Shown piece after piece: positions 6,642 through 14,803 of a stretch of DNA of 16,531 nt (position 1 is its first letter; the number at the start of each line of letters is the position of its first letter). The notes beneath the pieces are model-generated. The model ran no database searches, had not been told where the DNA came from, and saw only the letters and a list, made by a program, of their open reading frames with translations. Source of the DNA: Anianibacter sp965662745. Lineage in GTDB: Bacteria > Pseudomonadota > Alphaproteobacteria > Rhodobacterales > Rhodobacteraceae. The position numbers and the translations under genes are program-made. Location of the stretch: positions 1 through 16,531 of the forward strand of contig CBFIJK010000068.1 in assembly GCA_965662745.1 (NCBI GenBank). The letters run 5' to 3'.

Positions 6642-6701
6642 ATGCTGAAAGATTAATTTGCAGGCGCTAATTGGGCGGTAGTGCCGTAATAATGGGCAGG
6701 A

Positions 6702-7181
6702 TCAGGACGTTCGCGCGTTCAAAGCTGCAAGAAGCAGCGCCAGCGCGTGGTCGCGTGACAGGCGGCGGACTTCGCCGCGCCCTTGCGCGCCGTACTCCAC
6801 CGTTTCGGTGCGGGTCTGGCGACTGTCCTGCGCGATGCCGAAGCAGACCCGGCCTTCGGGTTTGTGCTCTGACCCGCCAGGCCCCGCGATGCCGGTGATC
6901 GAGACGGCGAGGCCCGCGGCGCTATGTGCAATCGCGCCCTCGGCCATCTCTCGCGCGACCTCTTCGGACACCGCGCCATACGCCTCGAGCGTCTCTGCGC
7001 GCACCCCCAGCATCTCGCGCTTGGCGGCGTTGGAATAGGTGACAAAGCCCCGGTCCACCACGTCTGAAGACCCCGGAATATCCGTCAGTGCGGCGGCAAC
7101 CATCCCGCCGGTGCAGCTTTCGGCGGTGGCGATCATGACGCCCTGCGCGCGAGCGGCGTCAAGAACCCCTTCGGCGCTCAT
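6702..7181 (-). CDS. CinA C-terminal-domain protein (nicotinamide-nucleotide amidohydrolase, PncC type)
   Basis: This 159-residue protein consists only of the CinA C-terminal domain, as in stand-alone PncC/YgaD. Motifs visible are TAESCTGG (19-26, with the nucleophile-region serine and cysteine), FVTYSNAAK (46-54), GAVSEEVA (69-76), SITGIAGPGG (94-103) and KPEGRVCFG (107-115). The family hydrolyses nicotinamide mononucleotide to nicotinate mononucleotide plus ammonia, recycling NMN made by DNA ligase into NAD. Its ATG overlaps the pgpA stop as ATGA, so it is translated from the ispDF-pgpA-cinA transcript. No N-terminal MoaB-like domain is present, which is normal for this short form. The family call is secure; the enzymatic activity is inferred from characterised relatives. 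Confidence 0.93.
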   Translation of the reverse strand: MSAEGVLDAARAQGVMIATAESCTGGMVAAALTDIPGSSDVVDRGFVTYSNAAKREMLGVRAETLEAYGAVSEEVAREMAEGAIAHSAAGLAVSITGIAGPGGSEHKPEGRVCFGIAQDSRQTRTETVEYGAQGRGEVRRLSRDHALALLLAALNARTS

Positions 7182-7680
7182 GCTCCCATCCCGATATGCG
7201 CGATTGCAGCCGCAGCCGCGACGACGATCGCCGCGAAGGCCCCGGCGATCAGGTCATCGAGCATGACGCCCGAAGGTCCTCTGCGCCGGTCCGCCCAGCC
7301 GATCGGGCCAGGCTTCCAGATGTCAAACAGGCGGAACAGAAGGAACGCGCCGACCCAGCCGGGATATGGGAAAAGCCACGGATCCGCGCCTGCGAACCAA
7401 AGCCCAGCCGAGAGCGGGAAAAGCNNNNNNNNNNGATCCACTGGCCTGCGACCTCGTCGATGACGATCTCGGACGGGTCTTCATGGTCGGCGCCGCGTGT
7501 TTCTTCGCGGATCGCCCACCAGCCGAGAGGGATGACAATCGCCGTCGCGATGACCAGCAGGGGAAACCCGCCCAAGCCATGAAGCATCCAGGCTGCCAGA
7601 ACGGCTGCCGCAGACCCCCAGGTGCCGGGCGCAGGTTTTAGCAGGCCGACATAAAAGAACAGCGCGATGATGCGGCTCAT
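7178..7680 (-). CDS. pgpA: Phosphatidylglycerophosphatase A, interrupted by an assembly gap
   Basis: PgpA removes the phosphate from phosphatidylglycerophosphate in the inner membrane to make phosphatidylglycerol. The N-terminal half (MSRIIALFFYVG, LLKPAPGTWGS, then DPSEIVIDEVAGQWI) and the C-terminal half (LFPLSAGLWFAG, FLLFRLFDIWKPGPIGWADR, GVMLDDLIAGAFAAI) are both clearly PgpA. They meet at ten N (7425-7434) but fall in different frames, because ten is the wrong gap length. The family alignment (E. coli GMWITLMALP against GQWI-x-LFPLS) predicts about two missing bases. I therefore call one intact gene with a placeholder gap rather than a pseudogene. It overlaps ispDF upstream and cinA downstream, each by ATGA. 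Membrane segments flank the acidic motif and the C-terminus. Confidence 0.88.
7425..7434. other. Assembly gap (ten N) inside pgpA
   Basis: Ten undetermined bases interrupt pgpA. On the - strand the codons before the gap end in CAG TGG ATC (Q-W-I) and the frame after it requires G-CTT-TTC-CCG (L-F-P). The true gap must be 2 modulo 3 for the frame to continue, and ten is not. The run is therefore a placeholder of arbitrary length and not a measured distance. Confidence 0.95.
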
Positions 7681-8807
7681 GCCGATACCAGCGTCGCGGT
7701 GGCCATCGCGGCAATCCCTTCCTCGCGACCCGTAAAGCCAAGCCGTTCCGATGTCGTCGCCTTCACCCCGACGCGGTCGACCGGAAGGCCCGTGATTTCT
7801 GACAGTTTCTCTTGCATGGCAGGGACATGCGGCCCGATCTTCGGGCGCTCGCAGATCATCGTCACATCGACATTCGACAGCGCGTAGCCGCGCTCTGCCA
7901 CCAGATCTACGGCATGTTCTAGGAAGATCCGGCTGTCTGCACCCTTCCACTGGGGATCGCTTGGCGGAAAATGCTGCCCGATATCGCCCGAGGCCAGCGC
8001 GCCGTAGATCGCATCGGTCAGCGCATGCATTGCGACATCGGCATCCGAATGCCCGGTCAGGCCTTTGTCATGGGGCACCGCGACACCGCAAAGCGTCACG
8101 TGATCGCCCGGCGCAAAGCTGTGCACGTCAAAGCCGTTGCCCACGCGAATATCCATATCAGGCCCCATCAATAGCTCTGCGCGGGCAAAATCCCCCGCTT
8201 CGGTAATTTTCAGATTGCGTTCATCGCCCGGCAGGATGTGAACATCCACCCCAGCCGCGCGCGCGACCTCGACATCGTCAAGCGCGCCGCCCGGATGGGA
8301 CCGGTGCGCTGCAAGGATCATGTCATAGCGAAACCCCTGCGGCGTCTGCGCACGGTAAAGCCCGGCGCGGTCCGCCGTGCCGGTCACAACACTGTCGGCA
8401 CCTCGCCATAGCGCATCCGTGACGGCAAGGGCGGGGGCGGCGGCGGAATGTGTATCGAGCGCGGCGATCACCGCCTGAATGCTTTCGGGGCGGACGAGGG
8501 GCCGCGCGACATCGTGGATTAGAACCTTGGACGGGGACTGCGGCTTTAGCGCCTCGAGCCCGTTGCGCACCGACTGATCGCGGGTCTCTCCGCCCGGAAC
8601 GGCGATCACATCGGGCCAGTCCGCGGCGCGCGCCATGTCGTCGGGGTGCAGCACGACGACGATCGGCCCAAGCCCCGGCACCGCGCGAAACGCATCCAGC
8701 GTCCAATCCGCGATCTTTCGGCCCTTCAGCCTTTGCCATTGCTTCGGCTCGGCGCCTCCGGCACGGGTTCCGCGCCCGGCGGCGACGATGACGGCAGCCG
8801 TTGTCAT
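7677..8807 (-). CDS. ispDF: Bifunctional IspD/IspF enzyme of the MEP isoprenoid pathway
   Basis: This 376-residue fusion performs two non-consecutive steps of the methylerythritol phosphate pathway. The IspD part (residues 1 to about 215) is 2-C-methyl-D-erythritol 4-phosphate cytidylyltransferase, with the nucleotide-binding VIVAAGRGTRAGGAEPKQW (6-24), HDVARPL (98-104) and AQTPQGF (153-159). The IspF part (about 217-376) is MEcPP synthase, with the zinc site D227-x-H229 in GNGFDVHSF plus H261 in AMHALTDA, and GHSDADV and KATTSERLGFTGREEG near the end. Such fusions are common in alphaproteobacteria. I use the start at 8807 because AAGGGGGA is seven bases upstream and the IspD fold begins there; an upstream reading to 8960 is not family-like. 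Its stop overlaps pgpA (ATGA). It is divergent from dusB across 186 bp. Confidence 0.96.
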   Translation of the reverse strand: MTTAAVIVAAGRGTRAGGAEPKQWQRLKGRKIADWTLDAFRAVPGLGPIVVVLHPDDMARAADWPDVIAVPGGETRDQSVRNGLEALKPQSPSKVLIHDVARPLVRPESIQAVIAALDTHSAAAPALAVTDALWRGADSVVTGTADRAGLYRAQTPQGFRYDMILAAHRSHPGGALDDVEVARAAGVDVHILPGDERNLKITEAGDFARAELLMGPDMDIRVGNGFDVHSFAPGDHVTLCGVAVPHDKGLTGHSDADVAMHALTDAIYGALASGDIGQHFPPSDPQWKGADSRIFLEHAVDLVAERGYALSNVDVTMICERPKIGPHVPAMQEKLSEITGLPVDRVGVKATTSERLGFTGREEGIAAMATATLVSA

Positions 8808-8993
8808 GCCCGTGTCCCCCTTGCGCCGACTGTCTATTGTTTGATGCGGCTTGAGACAATGGGTGCGCATGCCGCAGCCGTGTTGCTGAAATAATAGGCA
8901 GAGGCGGCGTAGCGCCTGAATCCACGGCTCTGTCATTTGCCATTTCGCGGGGAACGGCATAGCTCAATTCCTGAATGCACAAGGTTTAATCGT

Positions 8994-9970
<977 letters not shown>

Positions 9971-9974
<4 letters not shown>

Positions 9975-11050
9975 GCACGATCGACACCGCCATCTGGTCG
10001 TCGCTGCCGATGCCCGCCTTTCTGGTGGATGTGGACGACCGGATCATAGACGCCAACCCAGCGGCAGAGCAGTTTCTGAATGTATCTCGCAAGTCGCTGG
10101 CCGACTCGCCATTCTTTGATCGGCTGGCCATTGACGCGCCGTTGGACGAGGCGTTCCAGCGCGTGCGTACGGACCAGGGTGCGCTGTTCATCAATTTCGT
10201 GGACGTCTCGGGCGGGAACGCGCCGCCTGTCCAATGCAACATTCAGATCGCGCCGCTTCAGGGTATTCCCGGCCATGTGCTGGTCACGATCGAGCCGCGC
10301 GAGTTGGCCCACCGCCTTGGACGCGCGCTTTCGGTCAATTCGGCAGCGAAGTCGGCCATCGGCATGGCGGAAATGCTGGCGCATGAGATCAAGAACCCGC
10401 TCGCTGGGATCACCGGGGCGGCGCAGCTTTTGTCGATGAACCTGACGAAAGCCGATCAGGAACTCACCGACCTGATCGTCGCCGAGAGCCGCCGGATCGT
10501 CTTGTTGCTCGAACAGGTCGAACAGTTCGGCAATCTGCGTCCTCCAGAACGCAAGGTTCTGAACATCCACGATCTTTTGGACCGCGCGCGGCGCTCTGCC
10601 CAGGTGGGCTATGCCGCGAACATGAAGATCATCGAGGATTTCGATCCTTCGCTTCCGCCGACTTATGTGGACGGGGACCAGATCATCCAGGTGTTCCTGA
10701 ACCTTCTCAAGAACGCTGCCGAAGCGGGCGGCGACAGCGGCGGCACCATTCGCCTGCGCACATTCTATGACATGTCGCTGCGCCTTCGCGGGCCGGAAGG
10801 CCTGCCGCTGAAGCTGCCGCTGCAGGTCGAAATCATCGACGATGGCCCCGGCCTGCCGCCAGAAATCGCCAGCGACGTGTTCGAGCCTTTCGTTTCCGGC
10901 CGCGAAAATGGCACCGGACTGGGCCTCGCGCTCGTCTCGAAAATCATCTCGGAGCACATGGGCTGGATCAGCGTCGATTCAGTGCCCGGCCGCACCGTGT
11001 TCCGCATTTCGCTTCCCCAAGCCCCCAAGACTGACACTGGAGAGACCTGA
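9971..11050 (+). CDS. ntrB: Nitrogen regulation histidine kinase/phosphatase NtrB
   Basis: NtrB is a soluble sensor kinase that phosphorylates or dephosphorylates NtrC under control of PII proteins. The 359-residue protein has no membrane segment. It has an N-terminal PAS domain (about 8-108, LPMPAFLVDVDDRIIDANPA), then the H-box MLAHEIKNPLAG with H138 as the phosphorylation site, the N-box FLNLLKNAAEA (N244, N248), G1 box IDDGPGLP (289-296) and G2 box GTGLGLALV (314-322). A proline/leucine-rich insertion in the ATPase domain (about 268-285, LRLRGPEGLPLKLPLQVE) before the G1 box is typical of alphaproteobacterial NtrB. The start overlaps the dusB stop as ATGA and the stop overlaps ntrC as TGATG, so dusB-ntrB-ntrC form one operon. 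Confidence 0.95.
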
Positions 11051-12423
11051 TGGACGGCACCGTTCTTGTCGCCGATGACGACCGCACGATCCGAACCGTT
11101 CTGACACAGGCGCTGACCCGTGCCGGATGCAAGGTGCATGCGACCTCATCCATGGTCACGCTTCTGCGTTGGGTCGAGGAAGGGAAGGGCGATCTGGTGA
11201 TCTCGGACGTCATCATGCCCGACGGCAACGGGCTGGAAGCGCTGCCGCTGATCTCCGAGCAGCGGCCCGGCCTGCCGGTCATCGTGATCTCGGCGCAGAA
11301 CACGATCACCACGGCGATTCAGGCTGCGGAAAAAGAGGCGTACGATTATCTGCCGAAGCCCTTCGATCTGCCTGATCTGATGAAACGCGCGGCCCGCGCG
11401 CTGGATATCAAACGGCGTGCGCCGCAGGCGGGGCAAACGCCGCCCGCGACGGAGAGCGAGGACAAGGACCTGCCGCTTGTTGGCCGCACCCCCGCGATGC
11501 AGGCCCTCTATCGGCTGGTGGCGCGGGTGATGAACACCGATCTGCCCGCGCTCATCACCGGGGAATCGGGCACCGGCAAATCCTTGATTGCCCGCGCGAT
11601 CCACGATTTTTCCGACCGCCGCACGCTGCCCTTCGTGGTGGCCACGGGCAGCGATCTGTCGACGATGGACGGACCTTCGATGCTGCTCAGCCGCGCGAAG
11701 AACGGCTCGCTACTCTTTGACGAAATTGGAGATCTTAGCGTCGAGGCACAGGCGCGGATCGTACGGATGCTTGACAGTTTCACCGACAATTCCCCACGGG
11801 TGATGGCGACCAGCCAAAGCGATCTGACCCAGCGCATGGAATCGGGCGCGCTGCGGCAGGATCTGTATTACCGCCTGTCAGGCGTGATGGTGCATGTGCC
11901 GTCCTTGCGCGAACGGGTCGACGACATCCCGCTTCTGGCCGACCATTTTCTGGAACGCGCTGCGCGGGATGGCCTGTTTGCGCGGCGCTTCGGCGACGAG
12001 GCGATGGATCTTGTGCGCGCCTATAGCTGGCCTGGCAATGTGCGCCAGCTTGAGAACGCGGTGCGCCGCCTTGTGGTGACGTCCCCGGAAGAGATCATCA
12101 CCCGCAGCGAAGTCGAATCGGTCCTGGGAAATCAGCCCGCTATGGAACCCTTGCAGGGAGGCGGTGAAGGTGAGCGGCTTTCCGCCTCTGTCGCGAAACA
12201 TCTGCGCCGGTATTTCGACCTGCATGGAGGCGTGCTGCCGCCGCCCGGTCTTTATCAGCGCATTCTCAAGGAAGTAGAGCTTCCGCTGATCGAAATCGCA
12301 TTGGATGCGACGGGAGGAAACCAGGCGAAATGCGCCGATCTGCTTGGCATCAACCGCAATACGCTGCGCAAAAAGATCACGGATCTCGATATTCAGGTGA
12401 CACGCCGCCGCAAGTTGATGTAA
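11050..12423 (+). CDS. ntrC: Nitrogen regulation response regulator NtrC, lacking GAFTGA
   Basis: This 457-residue regulator has a receiver domain (D10/D11, phosphoacceptor D53 in ISDVIMPDGNG, K103), an AAA+ domain and a C-terminal Fis-type helix-turn-helix (about 411-445, IEIALDATGGNQAKCADLLG with INRNTLRKKI). Walker A is GESGTGKS (171-178), Walker B LLFDEIGD (221-228), and WPGNVRQLENAVRR is at 327-340. Between PF (194-195) and Walker B only 25 residues remain where enteric NtrC has about 43: the ELFGHEKGAFTGA segment that contacts sigma-54 is missing. This matches Rhodobacter capsulatus NtrC, which activates the housekeeping polymerase. T199 replaces the asparagine of the usual glutamate switch. 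It overlaps ntrB by one base, with GGAGAG upstream of the ATG. It probably controls nitrogen genes such as amt. Confidence 0.95.
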   Translation: MDGTVLVADDDRTIRTVLTQALTRAGCKVHATSSMVTLLRWVEEGKGDLVISDVIMPDGNGLEALPLISEQRPGLPVIVISAQNTITTAIQAAEKEAYDYLPKPFDLPDLMKRAARALDIKRRAPQAGQTPPATESEDKDLPLVGRTPAMQALYRLVARVMNTDLPALITGESGTGKSLIARAIHDFSDRRTLPFVVATGSDLSTMDGPSMLLSRAKNGSLLFDEIGDLSVEAQARIVRMLDSFTDNSPRVMATSQSDLTQRMESGALRQDLYYRLSGVMVHVPSLRERVDDIPLLADHFLERAARDGLFARRFGDEAMDLVRAYSWPGNVRQLENAVRRLVVTSPEEIITRSEVESVLGNQPAMEPLQGGGEGERLSASVAKHLRRYFDLHGGVLPPPGLYQRILKEVELPLIEIALDATGGNQAKCADLLGINRNTLRKKITDLDIQVTRRRKLM

Positions 12424-12526
12424 AAGCGCAACATAAGAGTGGCATTAGGGCATCGCCCTCAAAGCCCCATCCAGCGGTATAGCCGCACCCGAGCGGTGCT
12501 TGGCCAAAAGAACGAGGTTGCCCACC

Positions 12527-14788
12527 ATGCGCGCAGCGATGCGAGGCATGAGCCTGGAACAGTTGATGCGACTCAGGCGGACCCGGCGCGCCCAAACGGC
12601 AGCCACGCTTGGCCTCATCGTGCTCGGTCCGGTTCTTGCCGTTGCCACCTATCTGGTGTTCGGCCCGCTCGATCAGGGCGCGTCCTCGCTGGCGCTGCGA
12701 CTCGTTCTATTGGCCGATCTCGTCTACGTCATCGTCGTCGCCGCGCTGGTCTTGCAACGCATTGCCGAGATGATTTCCGCGCGCCGCGCGCATTCCGCCG
12801 GCTCGCGGCTGCACCTACGCCTCACGGGGGCATTCACCGGGATCGCTGTCATGCCGACGATCCTTGTGGCGATCTTTGCTGTCCTCACGGTGAATGTCGG
12901 GCTTGAGGGCTGGTTTTCCGACCGCGTCCGAGAAGTGGTGCGCAACTCGCTTGCCGCCGCAGAAGCCTATGAGAACGAACATCGCACCGATTTGACGACC
13001 GACGCCGAGGCGTTGGCGCGGTTTCTCGCCGAACAGCGTCGTGGCAATCTGATCCTGTCGGACGGTCAGTTGCGCCAGGAGCTGACGCAAGGCCAGCAGC
13101 TGATCCAGCGGGGCCTGCGCGAAGCCTATGTCATCGACGGCACCGGAGAGATCCGGGCGCGGGGCGAGCGGTCATATCTCTTCGGGTTCGAACGCCCCAC
13201 GGAGGCGGCCCTGATGCAAGCGCGCCAGGGCGAGACGGTCATTATCGAGGATTGGGACAACAATGAATTCCGTGCCCTGACGCCGGTGGACGGCTTTCTC
13301 GACCGGTTTCTCTATGTGAGCCGCGATGTCGATGGTGATCTTCTGGCGCTGCTCGATGACACGCAGGAAACCGTTGGTCTTTATACCCAGCTGGAAAGCG
13401 AACGCGGACGCATCCTCTTTGAATTCGGCCTTTTATATATCGGCTTTGCGGTGATCCTGATCCTCGCCGCGATCTGGCTGGGGCTTTGGTTCGCCGAACG
13501 CCTGTCACGCCCCGTTGGCCGCCTTGCGGGCGCGGTGCAGCGCGTCGGCGCAGGCGATTTCGACGTTCAGTTGAAGGAAGAGCAGGGCGATGACGAGATC
13601 GCCATGCTGGGCCGGATCTTCAACCAGATGACGCGGCAACTGAAAGCGCAGCGCGACGCGCTTCTCGACACCAACGCGCAAGTCGAACGGCGGCGGCGGC
13701 TGTTCGATTCCGTGCTGTCGTCGGTCACTGCCGGGGTTGTGGGGCTAGATGCGCAGGGCAATATCGCCTTCGTGAACCGGTCCGCCGAGCGGTTAATCGG
13801 CGTTTCGGCCGGTCCAGGGGCGCAGCAAACGCTCAGCCTTGCGATCCCGGAATTCCTGCCGCTTTACGAACGCCTGCGCGAGGCCAAGACCGAAGCCGCG
13901 CAGGAAGAAATCCGCGTCAGCCGCGCGGGAAAGCTGGAAAACCTGCTGGTGCGCATCGCGACACGCCGGAACCAGGACGGCCAGCTTGAAGGTTACGTGA
14001 TCGCCTTCGACGACGTGACCGACCTGGTCACCGCGCAGCGCATGGCGGCGTGGGGGGATGTGGCAAGGCGCATCGCGCATGAAATCAAGAACCCGCTGAC
14101 CCCGATCAAACTGTCGGCCGAACGCCTCAAGCGCAAATTCGCACCGCGCGTTGGCGAGGATGCAGCGATGCTGGAGCAATATACCGACGTGATCGTGCGC
14201 CAGACGGATGATCTGCGGCGTATTGTTGATGAATTCTCCAAATTCGCCCGTATGCCCGAACCTGAACGGCGCAGCACCGATCTGACGAAACTGGTGCGCG
14301 ATGCGGTCATCCTGCAGGAAGAAGCGACGCCGGGCGTCACGGTCACCCTGACCGATGCGGTTGAAGGCGTTGGCGCGGAAATCGACGCGACGATGATTAG
14401 CCAGGCGCTGACGAACCTTATAAAGAACGCCGGGGAAGCCATTGAATCTCTGCACGAAACTGGGAAAGAGCCCGAGGGCCACCAGGGCGAGGTGCGCGTC
14501 GCGATGGTGCCCGAAGAGGGCGGCATCCTGATCACGGTGTCCGACAATGGCATCGGCCTGCCCGAGGACCGCGCGCGCCTCTTCGAGCCTTACGTGACAA
14601 CACGCGAGAAGGGCACCGGTCTGGGCCTGCCCATCGTCAAGAAGATCATCGAGGAACACGGCGGCACGCTCATCCTGACCGATGCCGATCCGTTCCAGCC
14701 CGGCGCCCCTGCGGGCGCACGGGCCGAAATACGTCTGCCCGCCGAAATCAGCGCGGCGGCTGACGCAACAACAAAGCTGGCGGTTTGA
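12527..14788 (+). CDS. ntrY: Membrane sensor histidine kinase NtrY
   Basis: NtrY is a transmembrane histidine kinase paired with NtrX. From 12527 it has 753 residues: three N-terminal spans (about 25-45, 56-77, 98-124), a large periplasmic region (about 125-298), a fourth span (299-322), a HAMP domain (about 323-376), a PAS domain (about 391-500) and the kinase core. H518 is the phosphorylation site in RIAHEIKNPLTPIKLSAERL. The N-box is TNLIKNAGEA (629-638), G1 is SDNGIGLP (672-679) and G2 is GTGLGLPIV (696-704). The start is uncertain. ATG 12527 has GAGG nine bases upstream. TTG 12500 and ATG 12539 or 12548 are in frame. The gene begins 103 bases after ntrC, so it may have its own promoter, and lies 15 bases before ntrX. 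Relatives respond to nitrogen or redox state. Confidence 0.94.
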   Translation: MRAAMRGMSLEQLMRLRRTRRAQTAATLGLIVLGPVLAVATYLVFGPLDQGASSLALRLVLLADLVYVIVVAALVLQRIAEMISARRAHSAGSRLHLRLTGAFTGIAVMPTILVAIFAVLTVNVGLEGWFSDRVREVVRNSLAAAEAYENEHRTDLTTDAEALARFLAEQRRGNLILSDGQLRQELTQGQQLIQRGLREAYVIDGTGEIRARGERSYLFGFERPTEAALMQARQGETVIIEDWDNNEFRALTPVDGFLDRFLYVSRDVDGDLLALLDDTQETVGLYTQLESERGRILFEFGLLYIGFAVILILAAIWLGLWFAERLSRPVGRLAGAVQRVGAGDFDVQLKEEQGDDEIAMLGRIFNQMTRQLKAQRDALLDTNAQVERRRRLFDSVLSSVTAGVVGLDAQGNIAFVNRSAERLIGVSAGPGAQQTLSLAIPEFLPLYERLREAKTEAAQEEIRVSRAGKLENLLVRIATRRNQDGQLEGYVIAFDDVTDLVTAQRMAAWGDVARRIAHEIKNPLTPIKLSAERLKRKFAPRVGEDAAMLEQYTDVIVRQTDDLRRIVDEFSKFARMPEPERRSTDLTKLVRDAVILQEEATPGVTVTLTDAVEGVGAEIDATMISQALTNLIKNAGEAIESLHETGKEPEGHQGEVRVAMVPEEGGILITVSDNGIGLPEDRARLFEPYVTTREKGTGLGLPIVKKIIEEHGGTLILTDADPFQPGAPAGARAEIRLPAEISAAADATTKLAV

Positions 14789-14803
14789 GACGAGGAGACT
14801 GGT

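Noticed and set aside
5166..6656. A 496-codon open frame on the + strand across amt.
   Set aside because: It is antisense to a clear ammonium transporter, extremely rich in Arg, Asp and His, and without family features.
6543..6701. A sigma-54 -24/-12 promoter upstream of amt (TTGCT present on the - strand).
   Set aside because: No GG is found at the required ten-base spacing before the GC, and NtrC here lacks the sigma-54 contact loop.
7178..7680. pgpA as a pseudogene with a frameshift.
   Set aside because: The frame change coincides exactly with the N-run, and both halves are fully conserved, so an assembly gap explains it.
8808..8993. Promoters in the ispDF/dusB divergent region, for example TTGTCT-17-TAGACA on the - strand.
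   Set aside because: Only three of six positions match in each hexamer, which is no better than chance in a region of this length.
12424..12526. A sigma-54-like TGGCAT element and small hairpins between ntrC and ntrY.
   Set aside because: The GG-to-GC spacing is wrong, and the stems are only four to five base pairs with no T-run, so neither a promoter nor a terminator can be supported.
12827..12841. The string GAFTG in the NtrY protein (residues 101-105), matching part of the sigma-54 activator motif.
   Set aside because: It lies in the third transmembrane region of a histidine kinase and has no AAA+ context, so it is a chance match.
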